Shown here: piece after piece, positions 34,895 through 45,665 of the stretch | How the letters are laid out: each line of letters starts with the position of its first letter | Position numbering within the stretch: the first letter of the stretch is position 1 | Assembly (NCBI GenBank): GCA_022410635.1 | Contig: JAJVDF010000253.1 | Span: 375,740-439,739, forward strand | From: Tretioscincus oriximinensis | Taxonomy: Eukaryota > Chordata > Lepidosauria > Squamata > Gymnophthalmidae | Reading direction: 5' to 3' | Length of the DNA: 64,000 nt | Program-made: the position numbers and the translations under genes | The notes under the pieces: model-generated | Told to the model about the DNA's origin: nothing | Database searches by the model: none | What the model saw: the letters and a program-made list of their open reading frames with translations, nothing else

Positions 34895-35148
34895 CTTTGT
34901 TGGGCTCAGTTCTTTACATGGATTCTCCCGGTTCGATTCCCCACTGCTCCATGAAAGCCAGCTGGGTGACCTTGGGCCCGTCACAGTTCTTTGAACTCTC
35001 TCAGCCCCACCTACTCCATAGGGTGTCTGTTGTGGAGAAAGCAACAAAAGCTATGTGCGCCGCCCTATGGTGGGCCGCCCCGAGACCTTCGGGTATAGGG
35101 CGGGATATAAGTACAAATAAATAAATAAATAAATAAATAAATAAATTC
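34895..35148 (+). mobile_element. tRNA-derived SINE with L2-like tail
   Basis: The B-box-like 'cggttcgattccccactg', the body 'agctgggtgaccttgggccc' and 'cacctactccatagggtgtc', then 'agcaacaaaagctatgtg', 'cgagaccttcgggtataggg', 'cgggatataagtac' and (AAAT)n. The tail is that of the L2 copies, not the purine tail of the other SINEs. Confidence 0.82.
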
Positions 35149-35634
35149 ACAATATTCATTCCTGCTTGCAAAGCTCACGTCCCGGCAGCACAGGAAGTTT
35201 CATTCCGTTCAGTAAGACAAAGTGTGCATATTAATAAAATGGAATATTTAAAGGCTCATTAACACCCTGCTACTGGAGACACTTCTGAATGCGTATCACA
35301 AGGGCACCAGCATTGGCAGGGTGCCTATGGCAACCCATCGCACTACCAAATACCAAAGGTTGCCTAGGTGCACACACTGGAGGGGCTGAAATTCTAAAGT
35401 GTCGTCGATTTCTGTAACGTTTTATGAGAAGAGCTTGAACATCGCCTGGCATGAAATTAATCGTCTGTCAGATCTGATTTGAATTTTTGACATGGTTTTA
35501 ATGGTAGCTGTACCAAGACCTGGAAACCAAGATATTCTTTTCTTGCACAGGAGTCCAACACAAAAGGAAGCATCAGGGACCTCAATGTCCTTTCTCTTTT
35601 TTTATTTTACAAAGCTAACCCAAATTAGGTACTG
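35149..35634. other. Intron, mostly unique
   Basis: No exon. Nothing recognised. Confidence 0.4.
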
Positions 35635-36245
35635 CCTCCAAGGCGGATCAACAGACAGGATTCCTGAAGTACCATTTGCAAGGAGTTTAGACTGACCAGA
35701 TTTTCTGAGACCCAAACCAGGGTAATTAATATTAATTCCCGCCCGAGAAATCGGTGAAGNGTGTGATAATTTTTTTAACTGTGTGAGAATTTTTAAACTG
35801 AGAATTTTTGGAGTACATCAGTAATTTCAGAAGCTGGCCCCAGTTGCCAGAACACCCTAGTGGTGGTGCAGCAATTAAAAAAAAATTTTTTTTGAAGTGT
35901 GCGAGAAAGTTTTGAAGTGTGTTAGAATTTTTATTTTTTACTAAGGGGAGGGTGCCTACAGGAGCTGCTCTCAGATGCCAGAACCCCCTAGTTTATTTTT
36001 TTTCTCAGCAAAAAACGGGGAAATGGCACAANCCCCCCCCCCCCCGGGGAGGACTGGGTAGACACCCCAAAACCGGATTCCTCCCCCCCAAAAAAGGGGG
36101 CATCTAGTCAGCCCAAGGGAGTTGAGAACAGGTGAGAGTTTTACCTTCTTCTGCTTCAGACTGCCCAGGTGAGACTGGGTGAAACTAGACTAGATGGGCT
36201 CTGGCCTGATTCAGCAGGGCTTCTCTTGTGTTCTTATGTAAGAGA
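35635..36245 (+). mobile_element. CR1 lineage B 3' end, interrupted by a MITE
   Basis: 'attcctgaagtaccatttgc' ends at 35687 and 'gttgagaacaggtgagagtt' resumes at 36121, as in uninterrupted copies. The tail is at 36230. Confidence 0.82.
35688..36115. mobile_element. MITE, copy 2 (AGGCTGACC family)
   Basis: 428 bp. Starts TAGACTGACCAGAT and ends ATCTAGTCAGCCCA. Flanked by AAGGAGTT (35680-35687) and AGGGAGTT (36116-36123), an 8-bp duplication with one mismatch, inside a CR1. The interior has direct repeats ('gtgtgagaatttttaaactg') and poly-C/poly-T runs. Confidence 0.8.
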
Positions 36246-36299
36246 CCTTCCAAATCAGGCCTCAGTCCGTGCAGTCCAGCATTCTGTCTCTGTAGTTTG

Positions 36300-36510
36300 G
36301 AGTGGATTATTTGGAAACTGACAAAACATTATATGAGATTATTGTGAAAAGGCTGTAGGGCGTGGATAGCTTTGTTGAGAAACAGCGAGGGTGAGAAGCG
36401 AAGGGATCTGATATTGCAGCAAATTATCCAATAGCATTTGGGAGGAAGGGCTACTGGACGTCTTCCTGATAATGAACAAACAAAATGGCTGCAGGGAGAA
36501 TGTGGCATGT
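36300..36510. repeat. MITE interior, inverted relative of 20161-20580
   Basis: 'ccaatagcatttgggaggaa' and 'caaacaaaatggctgcaggg' are the reverse complements of blocks in the 20.2-20.6 kb element. Confidence 0.55.
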
Positions 36511-36539
36511 GCATGAAAAATCTCACATATCAGGAGTTC

Positions 36540-36784
36540 ACAGAATGAAACTGCAAGGGAGTAGATTTAGATTAGATATCAGAAAAAACTTTCTAACAGT
36601 CAGGGTGATAAATCAGTGGAACAGTTTGCCACAGGGGGTGGTGAGTTCACCTTTCCTGGAAGTTTTCAAACAGATACTGGGCAGTCATCTGTCTGGGATG
36701 GTTTAATGAATCCTGCATCGAGCAGGGGGTTGGACCCCATGACCCTGGAGGTCCCTTCCGACTCTATGATTCTATGATTCTATG
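36540..36784 (+). mobile_element. CR1 lineage A 3' end
   Basis: Frame MKLQGSRFRLDIRKNFLTV then INQWNSLPQGVV, ending with the 'gattctatgattctatg' tail. 5'-truncated. Confidence 0.92.
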
Positions 36785-37328
36785 CGAATGACAAAATCAG
36801 AATATACTGTAAAGGTATATGAACAAGGTGCATTAATACCAGTAAACTGATAAACTGGATCATCAAGAAATTCCAGAATATGTAAAGTGTTTTGTAGATG
36901 CAGCCCCAGTTTTTCAGGAGTGGAGACAGTTTGAAAGCACATCTTGTGGCCGCATCTAGTTAAACATAGTAAAACGCTCTGGGTGCATGCTAGAGATGCT
37001 GGTGCTTTTTAAAATTCTGGGCATTTCCAGCACACTGTTCATTTGTATCTGAGCTGCTGTTTATAATTCTGACACAGGAACAGATGAATAAGTCAAATGA
37101 TATTTCTCATCGGATCAGTATAAATCTTCACNCTCACTCCACATTGTATCATTCTGCCTTAAAAAGGGGAGGATGGAAAATGTTAATATTTGTTTACTAT
37201 TTTGCTGAATAAACTGTTTTTTGCAAGCAGTTCTCTGAAACACAATGTAGTGAAAAATGCTGCGTCCCCCAACATAAAGGCACACAGAAAATACTGCATT
37301 TTTTAAGGTACCTTTTCCTCTAAAACAG
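36785..37328. other. Intron, mostly unique
   Basis: An isolated 'gtagatgcagccccag' near 36895 may be a GGCTGCATC-type MITE end. No exon. Confidence 0.4.
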
Positions 37329-37735
37329 AGGCACAGAACCTAAGGCCCAGGGGGCGGATGTGCCCCACGGAACCATTTGGTTCGCCCCTCGGCCTGCTCT
37401 CTGAGGAACAATTTGGTCTGTCAGTAGGCCAGATCCCTGAAAACCATTAGGCATCACTATCTAAATAAAGGTTCCTCGGTTTGTTAAAATATGAAGTGAA
37501 ATACAAAAAGAGGGAAACNCAGTAGAAAGGGTGGAGTTGAGGGAATGGGGATCTGGAGAGCACTGAAAAGTCTGCAATTTTGTGGGTCTGGGTGGGCAAT
37601 GGCATGGGAGGGGAGGGTGTGTGACCTAGGTGAGGTTGGGTGTGGCCTCAGAGTGGGGAGGGGCTATGGCCCTTGAGTGAGGTTACAAATATCCCCATGG
37701 CCACTGGCAGAAAAAAAGTTNCCCATCCTTGCTCC
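37329..37735. mobile_element. hAT-like element, copy 2
   Basis: 'gcacagaacctaaggcccag' at the left, 'aagttncccatccttgctcc' at the right, interior 'aaatacaaaaagaggga' and 'ttacaaatatcc' as at 34275 and 34498. About 400 bp, a deletion derivative of the 33.8-kb element type. Confidence 0.65.
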
Positions 37736-37834
37736 AAGATCTGCTTTCCTGTGCAAAGAACATTCAGTTTGGTGATCAAAGACACTTACATTTCACTTTG
37801 CACATTGCTTTGGGACAGAATAATTTTACAAACT

Positions 37835-38310
37835 AGATAAACTAGAGCAAGTACAAAAGAGAGTTACAAGGATGTTGAGTGGTCTGGAGACCATGTCCTT
37901 GAGGAACGGTTAAAGGATCTAGGGATGTTTAGTCTGCAAAAGGGAAGACTGAGAGGAGACTTGATAGCTGTCTACAAATATCTGAAGGGCTGTCACAGAG
38001 CAGAGGGATCAACGTTGTTCTCATTAGCACATGGAAGGACTAGAAACAATGGAATGAAACTGCAGGGGAGTAGATTTAGATTAGATATCAGAAAAAACTT
38101 TCTAATAGTCAGGGTGATAAACCAGTGGAACAGTTTGCCACAGGGGGTGGTGAGTTCGCCGTCACTGGAAGTCTTCAAACAGAGACTGGACAGTCATCTG
38201 TCTGGGATGGTTTAATGAATCCTGCATCGAGCAGGGGGTTGGACCCGATGACCCTGGAGGTCCCTTCCAACTCTGTGATTCTATGATTCTATGATTCTAT
38301 GATTCTATGA
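37835..38310 (+). mobile_element. CR1 lineage A 3' part, best copy in window
   Basis: A continuous frame ends the ORF2: RRGDLIAVYKYL-type motif (LRGDLIAVYKYLKGC), RLDIRKNFLIVRVINQWNS, LEVFKQRLDSHLSGMV and stop at 38215, then the 3' UTR and a pure (ATTCTATG)n tail. Only the region downstream of the reverse transcriptase remains. Near-identity to the 56.8-57.3 kb copy suggests relative youth. Confidence 0.95.
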
Positions 38311-38389
38311 AACCCCAATGGAAAAGCCAATAAAATAAACCCCTTACTTATCTTGATTTCACTGTTTTAAAGATCTAAAAGTGTCCTTG

Positions 38390-38570
38390 TTGGTTCAGAA
38401 TGGTAGGCATCGCATAATATTGGACTTTCCAAACACTACCACTGCTGGATCCCCATGATTAAGTAAGGCAAATGCCCTATAATCACGCCATAAAAGTGTG
38501 AAGAAAACCTTGTCAAGAACCACATTAAAATTATTTCTCCATAACGTGAGGAATAACTACCCCATGTCTT
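38390..38570 (+). repeat. Family F repeat, copy 2
   Basis: 'ataatattggactttccaaa', 'cactaccactgctggatccc', 'ataatcacgccataaaagtg', ending near 'tttatgcagcctagg', possibly a MITE end. Confidence 0.6.
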
Positions 38571-38619
38571 TATGCAGCCTAGGAATTTATGTCCCATATT
38601 TCACCAGAAAATCCCAATT

Positions 38620-38960
38620 CAGGTCATAACAATCTATATTAATAAATTGCATCAGGGTGATCTGTCTTCTAACTGAGATGACTGGACAAAATGGCTGTCC
38701 ATCATGTCAAAGGCACATGATTAGCTGATGGTCACGACAGGGACTGTAAAGGTGCACTTCTGCAACCTGCCACAGGTAGCTCACCCCGAGCCACAGTGGG
38801 CTCGCGTCACCACATATGCTTCTTTCTCCCAACAGCAAATAGCCATGTGGCTCAGCCCGAGGCCCTGCAGGGCTACGCGGCCTGGCTGTAGTGTCCATGA
38901 TGTAACACCCCCCTTCACACTTGCAGGCTTTTCCAACTAATAAAAAGATAAAGCATATTT
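38620..38960 (-). mobile_element. LTR-like fragment related to 17281-17616
   Basis: Shared 'atctatattaataaattgca' and 'gcaggcttttccaacta' at both ends in the same order. The middle is diverged. Same strand as the gene. Confidence 0.5.
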
Positions 38961-39689
38961 AAAGTATAATTCTCCCATATAAACAAATCCCTCGCTTCAT
39001 GACTTTCAAATATTCTATAGCTCATAAAGCAGCTTTCCTGCTTATTGAAGGGCCTAGCTGATTGGAAACTAACAACGGATGCTATACCTTTAGGGCCTCC
39101 TATCATCTCTAAATGCCTTTCTGCCATTAATGGGTACCTCCAGGTGCCTTATAGCTATCCACATAGATCTTGGCAGCTCAGAAACGTATATTAACTCTTC
39201 ATTTTTCTAAAGCTATGAGGCTTTCAGAATGACATGGTTCCAGCAGTAGGTAACTGGGTGAGCTAATGTTTTGTTTATAGCTATTTAACTAGAATTTAAT
39301 TGAATTTTAATAGACTTTTAATGGCACATGTAAACATTCTGAATATTTATCATTAATATAGAATGTCTATCTATTACCACCTCTCCAAAGCCTTCAGCAC
39401 AGAGAAAAAAACAGCCTCAAATTAGGTCTGGAGTTCTCAAATGAAAATGTGTCACTACAGGGAAGTGGCTGTAGACAACTTGTAGAATAAACTGTTTGGA
39501 AAACAGAAGGTTGCTGGACCAATCCACAGCCTCTCTCTGCAACTAAGTAATGGTAAACCATATCTGCCAAGAAATTTTGTATAGGGGTGCAAACCATCAA
39601 TGAAATGCTGAGAAAGTGATTTTTTGGTTCAGCTCTAAAGTCAGAAGCTTAATAAGAACTTGACATCCTTGACATGGAATAGTNAATTT
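38961..39689. other. Intron, mostly unique and AT-rich
   Basis: No exon or repeat recognised. Confidence 0.45.
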
Positions 39690-39955
39690 CAGAGAAATAG
39701 CTGTGNTNGTCTAGCAGAAAGTCCAGCAAAGGAGCTAGCAGCACTTTGAGACTAACTTGAGAAAAGTGGTTGGCATAAGCTTTCGTAGACAGGTCTACTT
39801 CTTCAGATGCTGAGGGACTAATNCCTTAGTCACATTAGTCCCTCAGCATCTGAAGAAGTAGACCTGTCTACGAAAGCTTATGCCAACCACCTTTCTCAAG
39901 TTAGTCTCAAAGTGCTGCTAGCTCCTTTGATGGAATAGTTAAGGTTTCTCTCAGG
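39690..39955. repeat. Near-perfect 96-bp inverted repeat of family E
   Basis: Arms 39727-39822 and 39834-39929, one mismatch in 96, spacer 11 bases including an N. Each arm carries 'tctgaagaagtagacctgtc', 'tacgaaagctta' and 'gttagtctcaaagtgctgct'. The left flank continues the family E text ('agaaatagctgtg') on one side only. Confidence 0.92.
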
Positions 39956-40019
39956 TCCAGTAAATGACTATTGGCTGTTTATCAGTTTAGAGGGCTTAAG
40001 TTTGAACATTTTGAATGTT

Positions 40020-40310
40020 GGGATTTTACATCCAGAAGAGGTGGTGGCAGCTAGCAGCCTAGATAGCTTCAAGACAGGATTAAACAAGTTCATGGAAGCC
40101 ATGGTTATAAATAGCTACTAGGAGGGATCTGTTGTTCCCTGGAGGAACAGGCCGGATTCCTGATGTACNATTTGCACAAAGTTGAGAATAGGTGAAGATT
40201 TTGCCTTCTTCTGTTTCAGACTGCCCAGTTGCAATTGGTGGGCCACCATGTGAGGCAGAGGACTGGACTAGAAGGGCTCTGGTCCCATTCAGTGTGACCA
40301 GTCTGCTACC
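40020..40310 (+). mobile_element. CR1 lineage B 3' fragment
   Basis: 'ttacatccagaagaggtggt' to 'ctggactagaagggctctgg', no tail left. Confidence 0.83.
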
Positions 40311-40790
40311 TATATTAACAGCCGCTCCCTCCTTTTTAAATNTTTGTTCATGAAGTTATGCCAAGAACTGTATGAGTTTGGTTGCCATAAGATGGCAACT
40401 CGCCACCAACAAGATGGCCGCTTGAAGCACATGGGCACCTTCCTCCATCCCTGCTTTTGCAGCTTCCCATGTCAGTTTTTTTACTCCTCAAGGAAAGGAA
40501 CTCTGAAAAATAGTACAATTTTTGTGCCAGGTTGAAACAAAACAAAACATTAAAAATTCGGCGAACAGCCTTGCATATTAATAGGCCAAACTGGAATTAA
40601 TTTTCCCTAAGCCTGCGAAAGGAGAGGTCAGCCTTTGCGCTTCTAATTAGCATTGCCTGCTGCCTGAGATTCTGCCACAGACAAGGTCAGGCTGCCGATT
40701 TAATTGTTCTGCTGTGTCCATGTGGCATTTTGGGAAGGGAGCGATGATGTGCAGGCTGTATTGATCAGGAGCACAGGAGGAAGCAGGGTT
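40311..40790. other. Intron, unique
   Basis: A 63-codon plus frame at 40344-40535 has no recognised family. Nothing else. Confidence 0.4.
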
Positions 40791-40942
40791 GCCTGGGGGG
40801 GGGGGGAGGGATGTGGGATGAACAGAACGAGAGTAGAGGAGGGAGCGAAGGAGGAAATGTTCGAAGAGGGGGGGGGGGGGGGAGGGATGTGGGATGAACA
40901 GAACGAGAGTAGAGGAGGGAGCGAAGGAGGAAATGTTCGAAA
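40791..40942. repeat. 76-bp tandem duplication with G-runs
   Basis: Two units with offset 76: 'agggatgtgggatgaacaga' to 'gaggaaatgttcgaa' is identical (59 of 59) at 40807-40865 and 40883-40941. Each is preceded by a G-run (11 and 15 or so). Confidence 0.92.
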
Positions 40943-41585
40943 GGAAGCTTGTTGCTGAGACAGGGAAGGGATCTGGGTGCAGACAGGGCCACTGTGCTGC
41001 AATTTAAGAAAGGAAAACAAGATCCTTCCCTTGCCTTCTTCATCTCCATTGTCGCGTCTTCGTTCCCTGGGAGGTTGCTAGTGGCATGAGAAATGAAAAC
41101 GTCTTAGGATTTGGGTGCAATAAAGCAAGAATCCTTCTGTTAAGACTGCAGGCAAATCAGATGGCAAGGAGAGAAAAGGTCACGGTGCTTATGCAAATCA
41201 GATGCTGGATTCTCCGATAGCAACCAGAAGGCCTGGAGGAGGAGGCAGGCTGCTGAATGCAGAAGTCAGAGCTAGAGACAGATTGAAACAGTTTTGGACC
41301 AGAGAATGCTGCACCTAGCCAAAGAAAGGAATTCAGAAATAGAGTTCATGCATCGTGCAAGGGACGGATATGGATTTTGGGGTTGTTCTTGCTTTAAGCC
41401 ACCTATTCTCCCTCTGATCTTTGCCCATACAAGATTTGTATATGGTATTAGCTTAAACCTTCCTAGAGAGCTTTGCTTCATGTACTGCAGTCCTGTCTTC
41501 ACTAAGGCTCTGGCTAAGAATAGGAGTCTGCCATATACTGTACATGCTATAGACTACGGCAGGCCCCGAGTGAGATTATCAGGAA
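40943..41585. other. Intron with half of a hairpin MITE
   Basis: 41506-41573 carries the left arm of the GTAGACTATGG family ('gctatagactacggcaggcc'). The rest is unrecognised. Confidence 0.45.
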
Positions 41586-41960
41586 ATTCAAGAAGAAGGA
41601 GAAGGTTGAAAAGAACAAGAAGGAGGAGGAGAAGAAAAAGAAGAAGGAATCTGCTTTTTATACCCCGCTCTTCTCACCCGAATGGACTCAGAGGCTTACA
41701 TCTCAAGGCTTAAATCTATTCTATCTCCCCCAGCAGATTAGCAGTGATACTCATGAATCTACTTGAAGTGTCAATTGCATATCTATTTTCTTTCGAATAG
41801 CTGTGTTGGCGGAAGCTGAGGCCAGTAGAGGGCACTCATTTCTCTCTATGGTCGACTCAGGGCTTCAAGAACAGAGCTTTCGATCTGAAAAATTGAAAGA
41901 CCGTCTCTTAACTCACTGTGCCATTCAAATAAACAAGTGCCGTGTGGATACATCCTACGA
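41586..41960 (-). mobile_element. tRNA-derived SINE (GAA-tail type)
   Basis: Impure purine tail, 'tttataccccgctcttctca', 'gtagagggcactcatttctc', 'gactcagggcttcaagaaca'. Moderately degraded. Confidence 0.82.
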
Positions 41961-42639
41961 GTCTCCACGACACTTATTTCTGTCTCGCTACTGTCAATTC
42001 AGCTAAACTGAAGACAATGGTATGGAAAATGACTTGCCCTAAATATAAATAAACTGCATAACAATATGCATTCATATCTGCACTCCTGCAGCTTCAGGGT
42101 AGCCCATGAAAGTGAATGGCTGACATATCAGCATTTGCTGTTCCTAAGCCAGAAAGGTTTNCTTGCACTGCCTTTGCTCTCTGAGCTTCTATGATTTTTC
42201 CTGCCTAAAAGGCACCTTGGTGGCCTTTCTAGCAGAAGTTTCTTTCTTGTAGCTCGAAGCAAATTTTAGGCACCAATAAATTGGAGTGTTTGGACACTGA
42301 GGACTCTGAAAAGTCATAGCCTGTTGTCACGCTCAGAGTGCCGGGACAAAGAGTGCATAGAAAGCTGGCTAAAGGACACTACGCTTGCATGAGGACTATT
42401 TGTCTAGAATACTATATATTTTCTCTTAGTTTTTGCTTTTAAATCTCTGCTCCCACTCCTTCTCCCTCTAGGCAAAATTTGAACGCTTCTTCTTTTTTTG
42501 TGCATTCTTGCTCCCACTTCAATTTCAGACACTGTATCAAATTTGTGATATTAATATCTTTCTATATATATTTCCTGGAGTCACAATAGTCCCTGAAGGT
42601 TCTGTGATTGGACAATATTTGGACGAATCCCAGGGCTAG
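41961..42639. other. Intron, mostly unique
   Basis: No exon or repeat recognised. Confidence 0.4.
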
Positions 42640-43110
42640 AGTGAAGTCATCAACATTCTAAAGCCAGTTGTGTCTATAAGGTCAATAGTAAAGGTTATTA
42701 GTTGGCAGACCATAAGCTAACCCATTGCATAGTTTATGGGAGGAAATCTTACTGAATGCAGCAAGATTTTGGTTACATCCAGACTACTGTTTTTGTAGCA
42801 AAATCTCTAAAGGTCTTTCTATAATGGACTTCCTNTTTCTCTATACATCAGGAGGAAACTTGTTCACTTCTTCATGTACTCTGNCTACAGATCCCATGAA
42901 GCTCTGGTTGTCTTCTGCCATTAGCTGCCATTGTTACCAAGTGGGTAAATACAAAAGGGGAATGGCCTGTTTTTTAAATCTTTGAGGTTTTTAATTTTTT
43001 TTAAAAAAATGTTGGAATTTTATGTCTAAATTTAGCAGGGAAAACAGTTTCCAAGATAAAATAATTTTGAAGCAGTTNGCAAAAAGTCTCGTAGTTGCGT
43101 CCACATGTCC
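42640..43110 (+). repeat. Family G repeat, copy 2
   Basis: 'tacatccagactactgtttt' and 'agcaaaatctctaaagg' align with 46875-46920. The end 'gttgcgtccacatgtcc' resembles the GGCTGCATCC MITE terminus, so this may also be a DNA element. Confidence 0.5.
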
Positions 43111-43244
43111 CTGTCGTGACAAGATGAACAGCTTATCGCACTATGGAATCAGCATAATAGGACTGGAGGATAAAGCATAGTAACCTGGCCTTTGGTTGAA
43201 AAAGCAGCTGTCTCTTCCCTATTTTGTTTTAATATGTTATTCTA

Positions 43245-43300
43245 TTTTGAATGTTAACTGCCTTAAGAGGGTGGTAGAGAAATGCAAGTAAATAAATATT
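43245..43300 (+). mobile_element. L2-like tail remnant
   Basis: 'gtggtagagaaatgcaagta' plus aataaata. Very short. Confidence 0.4.
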
Positions 43301-43445
43301 GGCTTTTCCTAATAATATCAGTGCTGGATTCCCATAATTAAGTGAAGCTAATCTCTCAGAATTTTATCATAATAGCATGAAGAAAACTTTGTTTGGAAAC
43401 ATCTTTTTTCCTACTTAATTTCCAATGATAGGGAGTGTTCTCACA
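43300..43445 (+). repeat. Family F repeat, copy 3
   Basis: 'cagtgctggattcccataat', 'taagtgaagctaatctctca', 'tagcatgaagaaaac'. Confidence 0.55.
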
Positions 43446-43828
43446 CATACATTTAACCATGTTCAGCCCTGAAGTATGTGTTGGAACACTCATTGGTGGA
43501 AAACAAGGAGATGAATGATAGTCAGCTGCCATGTGTCTAACTATTATTTTCTTCATAAGGTTAAAATTTTGATTTTCTGGCAACTGACAAAGGAAGACTA
43601 GAGGAAAAGAGGAAGTTGTCTGATAATGAACAACTTCACCAGATCGTCTGGTTTTGTATTTTGTAGCATCTCTCAAAGGTTTTAGGCAAGAATCTTGATT
43701 GGATCTGGGAATTTTTGTATGCAAAATGTATCAGTTCCATCACTATGACTCCACTCTAACCTTTGTTCATTATGTTCATTTTCACATCTGCAAAAATGTG
43801 TTCTCTTTGCTCTTATGGAACTGGAAGA
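43446..43828. other. Intron, mostly unique
   Basis: A 122-codon minus frame at 43356-43724 overlaps repeat F. No recognised domain. Confidence 0.4.
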
Positions 43829-44452
43829 GTAAGAGGAGCCCTGCTGAATGGGGCCACTGGCCATCTAGTTCAGCATTCTTTCTCATACAGTTGATCACCA
43901 GTTACCTCTGGGCATCTCAAGCAGAAGGCAAGACCATTACCTTTTCTCCACTCCCTACAAATGGCATTTCAGGAATCCTGCCCATCACTCCATCTCGGAG
44001 GCAGTATCAAGACATCCATCCTTATAATTATTGCTACACTTGGATTTCATGATTTTGTCTAATCCCATTTTAAAGCCATTCAGGCTACTAGCCACNACCT
44101 CTTCTTCTGGAAGTAAAGTCCATAGTCCAATTACCCTGTTAGAACAAAAAATACTTTCTCTTGTCTGTCCTAATTCTTCTGCCCAACATCCTCAAGGAAT
44201 GGGCTGTGGGGTCCTAGTGTTGTGGGGCAGAGAAAATATTTTTTCTCTATTCCCAGTATCCAACCCATGCATAATTTTATGCACTTCAATTAGATCATCA
44301 CTTAAACAGCCCCTTTTGAACCTGAAGACATAGACATTGTAGCCTGATTTGAAAGGAAGATATTTCAGCACCTTGATCAGTCTTGTTGCACTTTTTTCAC
44401 TTGTAGTTATAGGTCTAAAGGAGTAAAGCAATAGGGCTAAAGTAGGGGCCAC
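43829..44452 (-). mobile_element. CR1 LINE fragment (lineage B), long
   Basis: From 'gtaagaggagccctgctgaa' to a minus frame with KRGCLSDDLIEVHKIMHG and REKIFSLPHNTRT. It is the complement of the 8.05-kb copy and extends further 5'. It lies 367 bp downstream (transcript sense) of the Ig2 exon. Confidence 0.9.
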
Positions 44453-44818
44453 TGTGATCTATTCATCTCTAAGAAAGGCTGGCATACCTTCAGGTTTGCC
44501 CACATCCATACATCGTTTCATTCTATACAGCAATATTTGACGCTGAGGCAGGATAGCTCTGCATGACGTTATCAAGAATGTCCCCCCCCAAAACAGTGAG
44601 ACAAAATCCTTAAGAAACTAAGTAGGAATGGGTCTTAGTTCAGTAGAATGTCAATTGAAAATAGCTCAAGGTTCACANTGAGGTGAATTTTTCACCAATA
44701 GGGCCATGTAGCTTGAACACAATTCTAGACAAGTTCTACATAAGGTTTCCAAATCTCCAACTCAACAGCCTTGATCTAAGATGCTATTTGCTTGGTTTCC
44801 ACTCAAAGGTCTCCTTAC

Positions 44819-44976
44819 CTTGAAATAAGTTGCTCCATTTATTACTTCTCCTTTCCGCATCCAAATGATGGAGGCTGCAGGTTTGGCATTGTCTGCGTGG
44901 CAAGTCAGATTCAGGGGATCTCCAGCTCGCAAGCTAATGGTGGGACCCCCAATAATGACTGGATCATCTGGAGGCA
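44819..44976 (-). CDS. KIRREL3: KIRREL3 exon: first part of Ig domain 2
   Basis: A 158-bp coding exon on the minus strand. The acceptor reads tttccttttcag and the donor gtaagg. It opens with the last two bases of a codon and then gives 52 residues, starting [10 protein letters not shown] and ending INGATYFK. It contains [12 protein letters not shown], with the first Ig cysteine and an N-L-T glycosylation sequon, and the C-strand Trp in SIIWMRKGE. This matches what I know of Ig2 in KIRREL3/NEPH2, a single-pass synaptic and cell-junction adhesion protein that binds homophilically through its Ig ectodomain. The paralogue KIRREL1 differs at many of these positions (for example, it has FNAKPAATIIW), so KIRREL3 is preferred. 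The exon ends in phase 0 and joins the exon at 32683-32533. The preceding Ig1 exon was not found in the 19 kb to the window end. The next base block on the + strand is ordinary intron. Confidence 0.93.
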
Positions 44977-45128
44977 CTGAAAAGGAAATGCAGCCTGGGT
45001 CAGTTTCTAAACCTCCCAACTGAAATCAACATCTCAGAAAGATTATCATTGAGTTAGAAAAGATCCCCAAAAGAAGTCAATGAAAGGAAAGAAGGAAGGA
45101 AGAAAGAAGGGTTATATGTAGGACATTT

Positions 45129-45129
<1 letters not shown>

Positions 45130-45164
<35 letters not shown>

Positions 45165-45193
45165 TAATAGTAATAATAATAATAGTAATAATA

Positions 45194-45258
<65 letters not shown>
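45130..45258. repeat. (AGT)n/(AAT)n microsatellite
   Basis: Trinucleotide run switching from AGT to AAT. It forms the tail side of the SINE that follows. The poly-Leu frame on the minus strand is an artefact. Confidence 0.97.
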
Positions 45259-45259
<1 letters not shown>

Positions 45260-45470
45260 CCCCTTTCAAAAAAGGGTGACATACATAGCTTTTGTTGCTT
45301 TCTTCACAACAGACACCTGTGAAATAAGTGGGGCTGAGAATTGGGCTATGATTGGCCCAAGATTACCCAGCTTGCTGCATGGAAGGGTGTGGAAACAAAC
45401 CCAGAGGCTACCAGATAAAAGTCCAATTCTCTGACCATTACACCAAACTGCCAAGCCAGAGGAAACTTAA
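45260..45470 (-). mobile_element. tRNA-derived SINE
   Basis: 'catagcttttgttgctttct', 'cacaacagacacctgtgaaa', 'taagtggggctgaga', head 'ctctgaccattacaccaaac'. Same body as the L2-tailed SINE at 34.9 kb. Confidence 0.82.
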
Positions 45471-45486
45471 CAGAAGTATATAAAGT

Positions 45487-45545
45487 ATATAGAATCATAG
45501 AGTTGGAAGGAACCTCCAGGGTCATCGGGCCAACCCCCTTTCCCA
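45487..45545 (-). mobile_element. CR1 lineage A 3' terminus
   Basis: 'atagaatcatagagttggaa', 'ggaacctccagggtcatcgg': only the last about 60 bp. Confidence 0.75.
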
Positions 45546-45665
45546 AAGTTCCATAAAACATCAGTTTTTTTTTACAGAAGATCAATTGTTGAAAAATCAG
45601 GATAGAAATAAAAGCTGTCTCCAAACATAAATAATCATGATACTCTAACCACAGAATCGAACTTT

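Noticed and set aside
37925..38215. Possible independent gene encoding RLDIRKNF...QWNSLP
   Set aside because: This is the C-terminal end of CR1 LINE ORF2, repeated at many sites and 5'-truncated.
38707..38940. GC-rich frames at 38.7-38.9 kb considered as another KIRREL3 exon
   Set aside because: Out of order relative to the confirmed exons, and the text is shared with the 17.3-17.6 kb LTR-like repeat.
39727..39929. MicroRNA precursor or CRISPR-like repeat
   Set aside because: Arms are repeat family E and far too long and perfect for a typical miRNA. There are no regularly spaced repeats, and the DNA is vertebrate.
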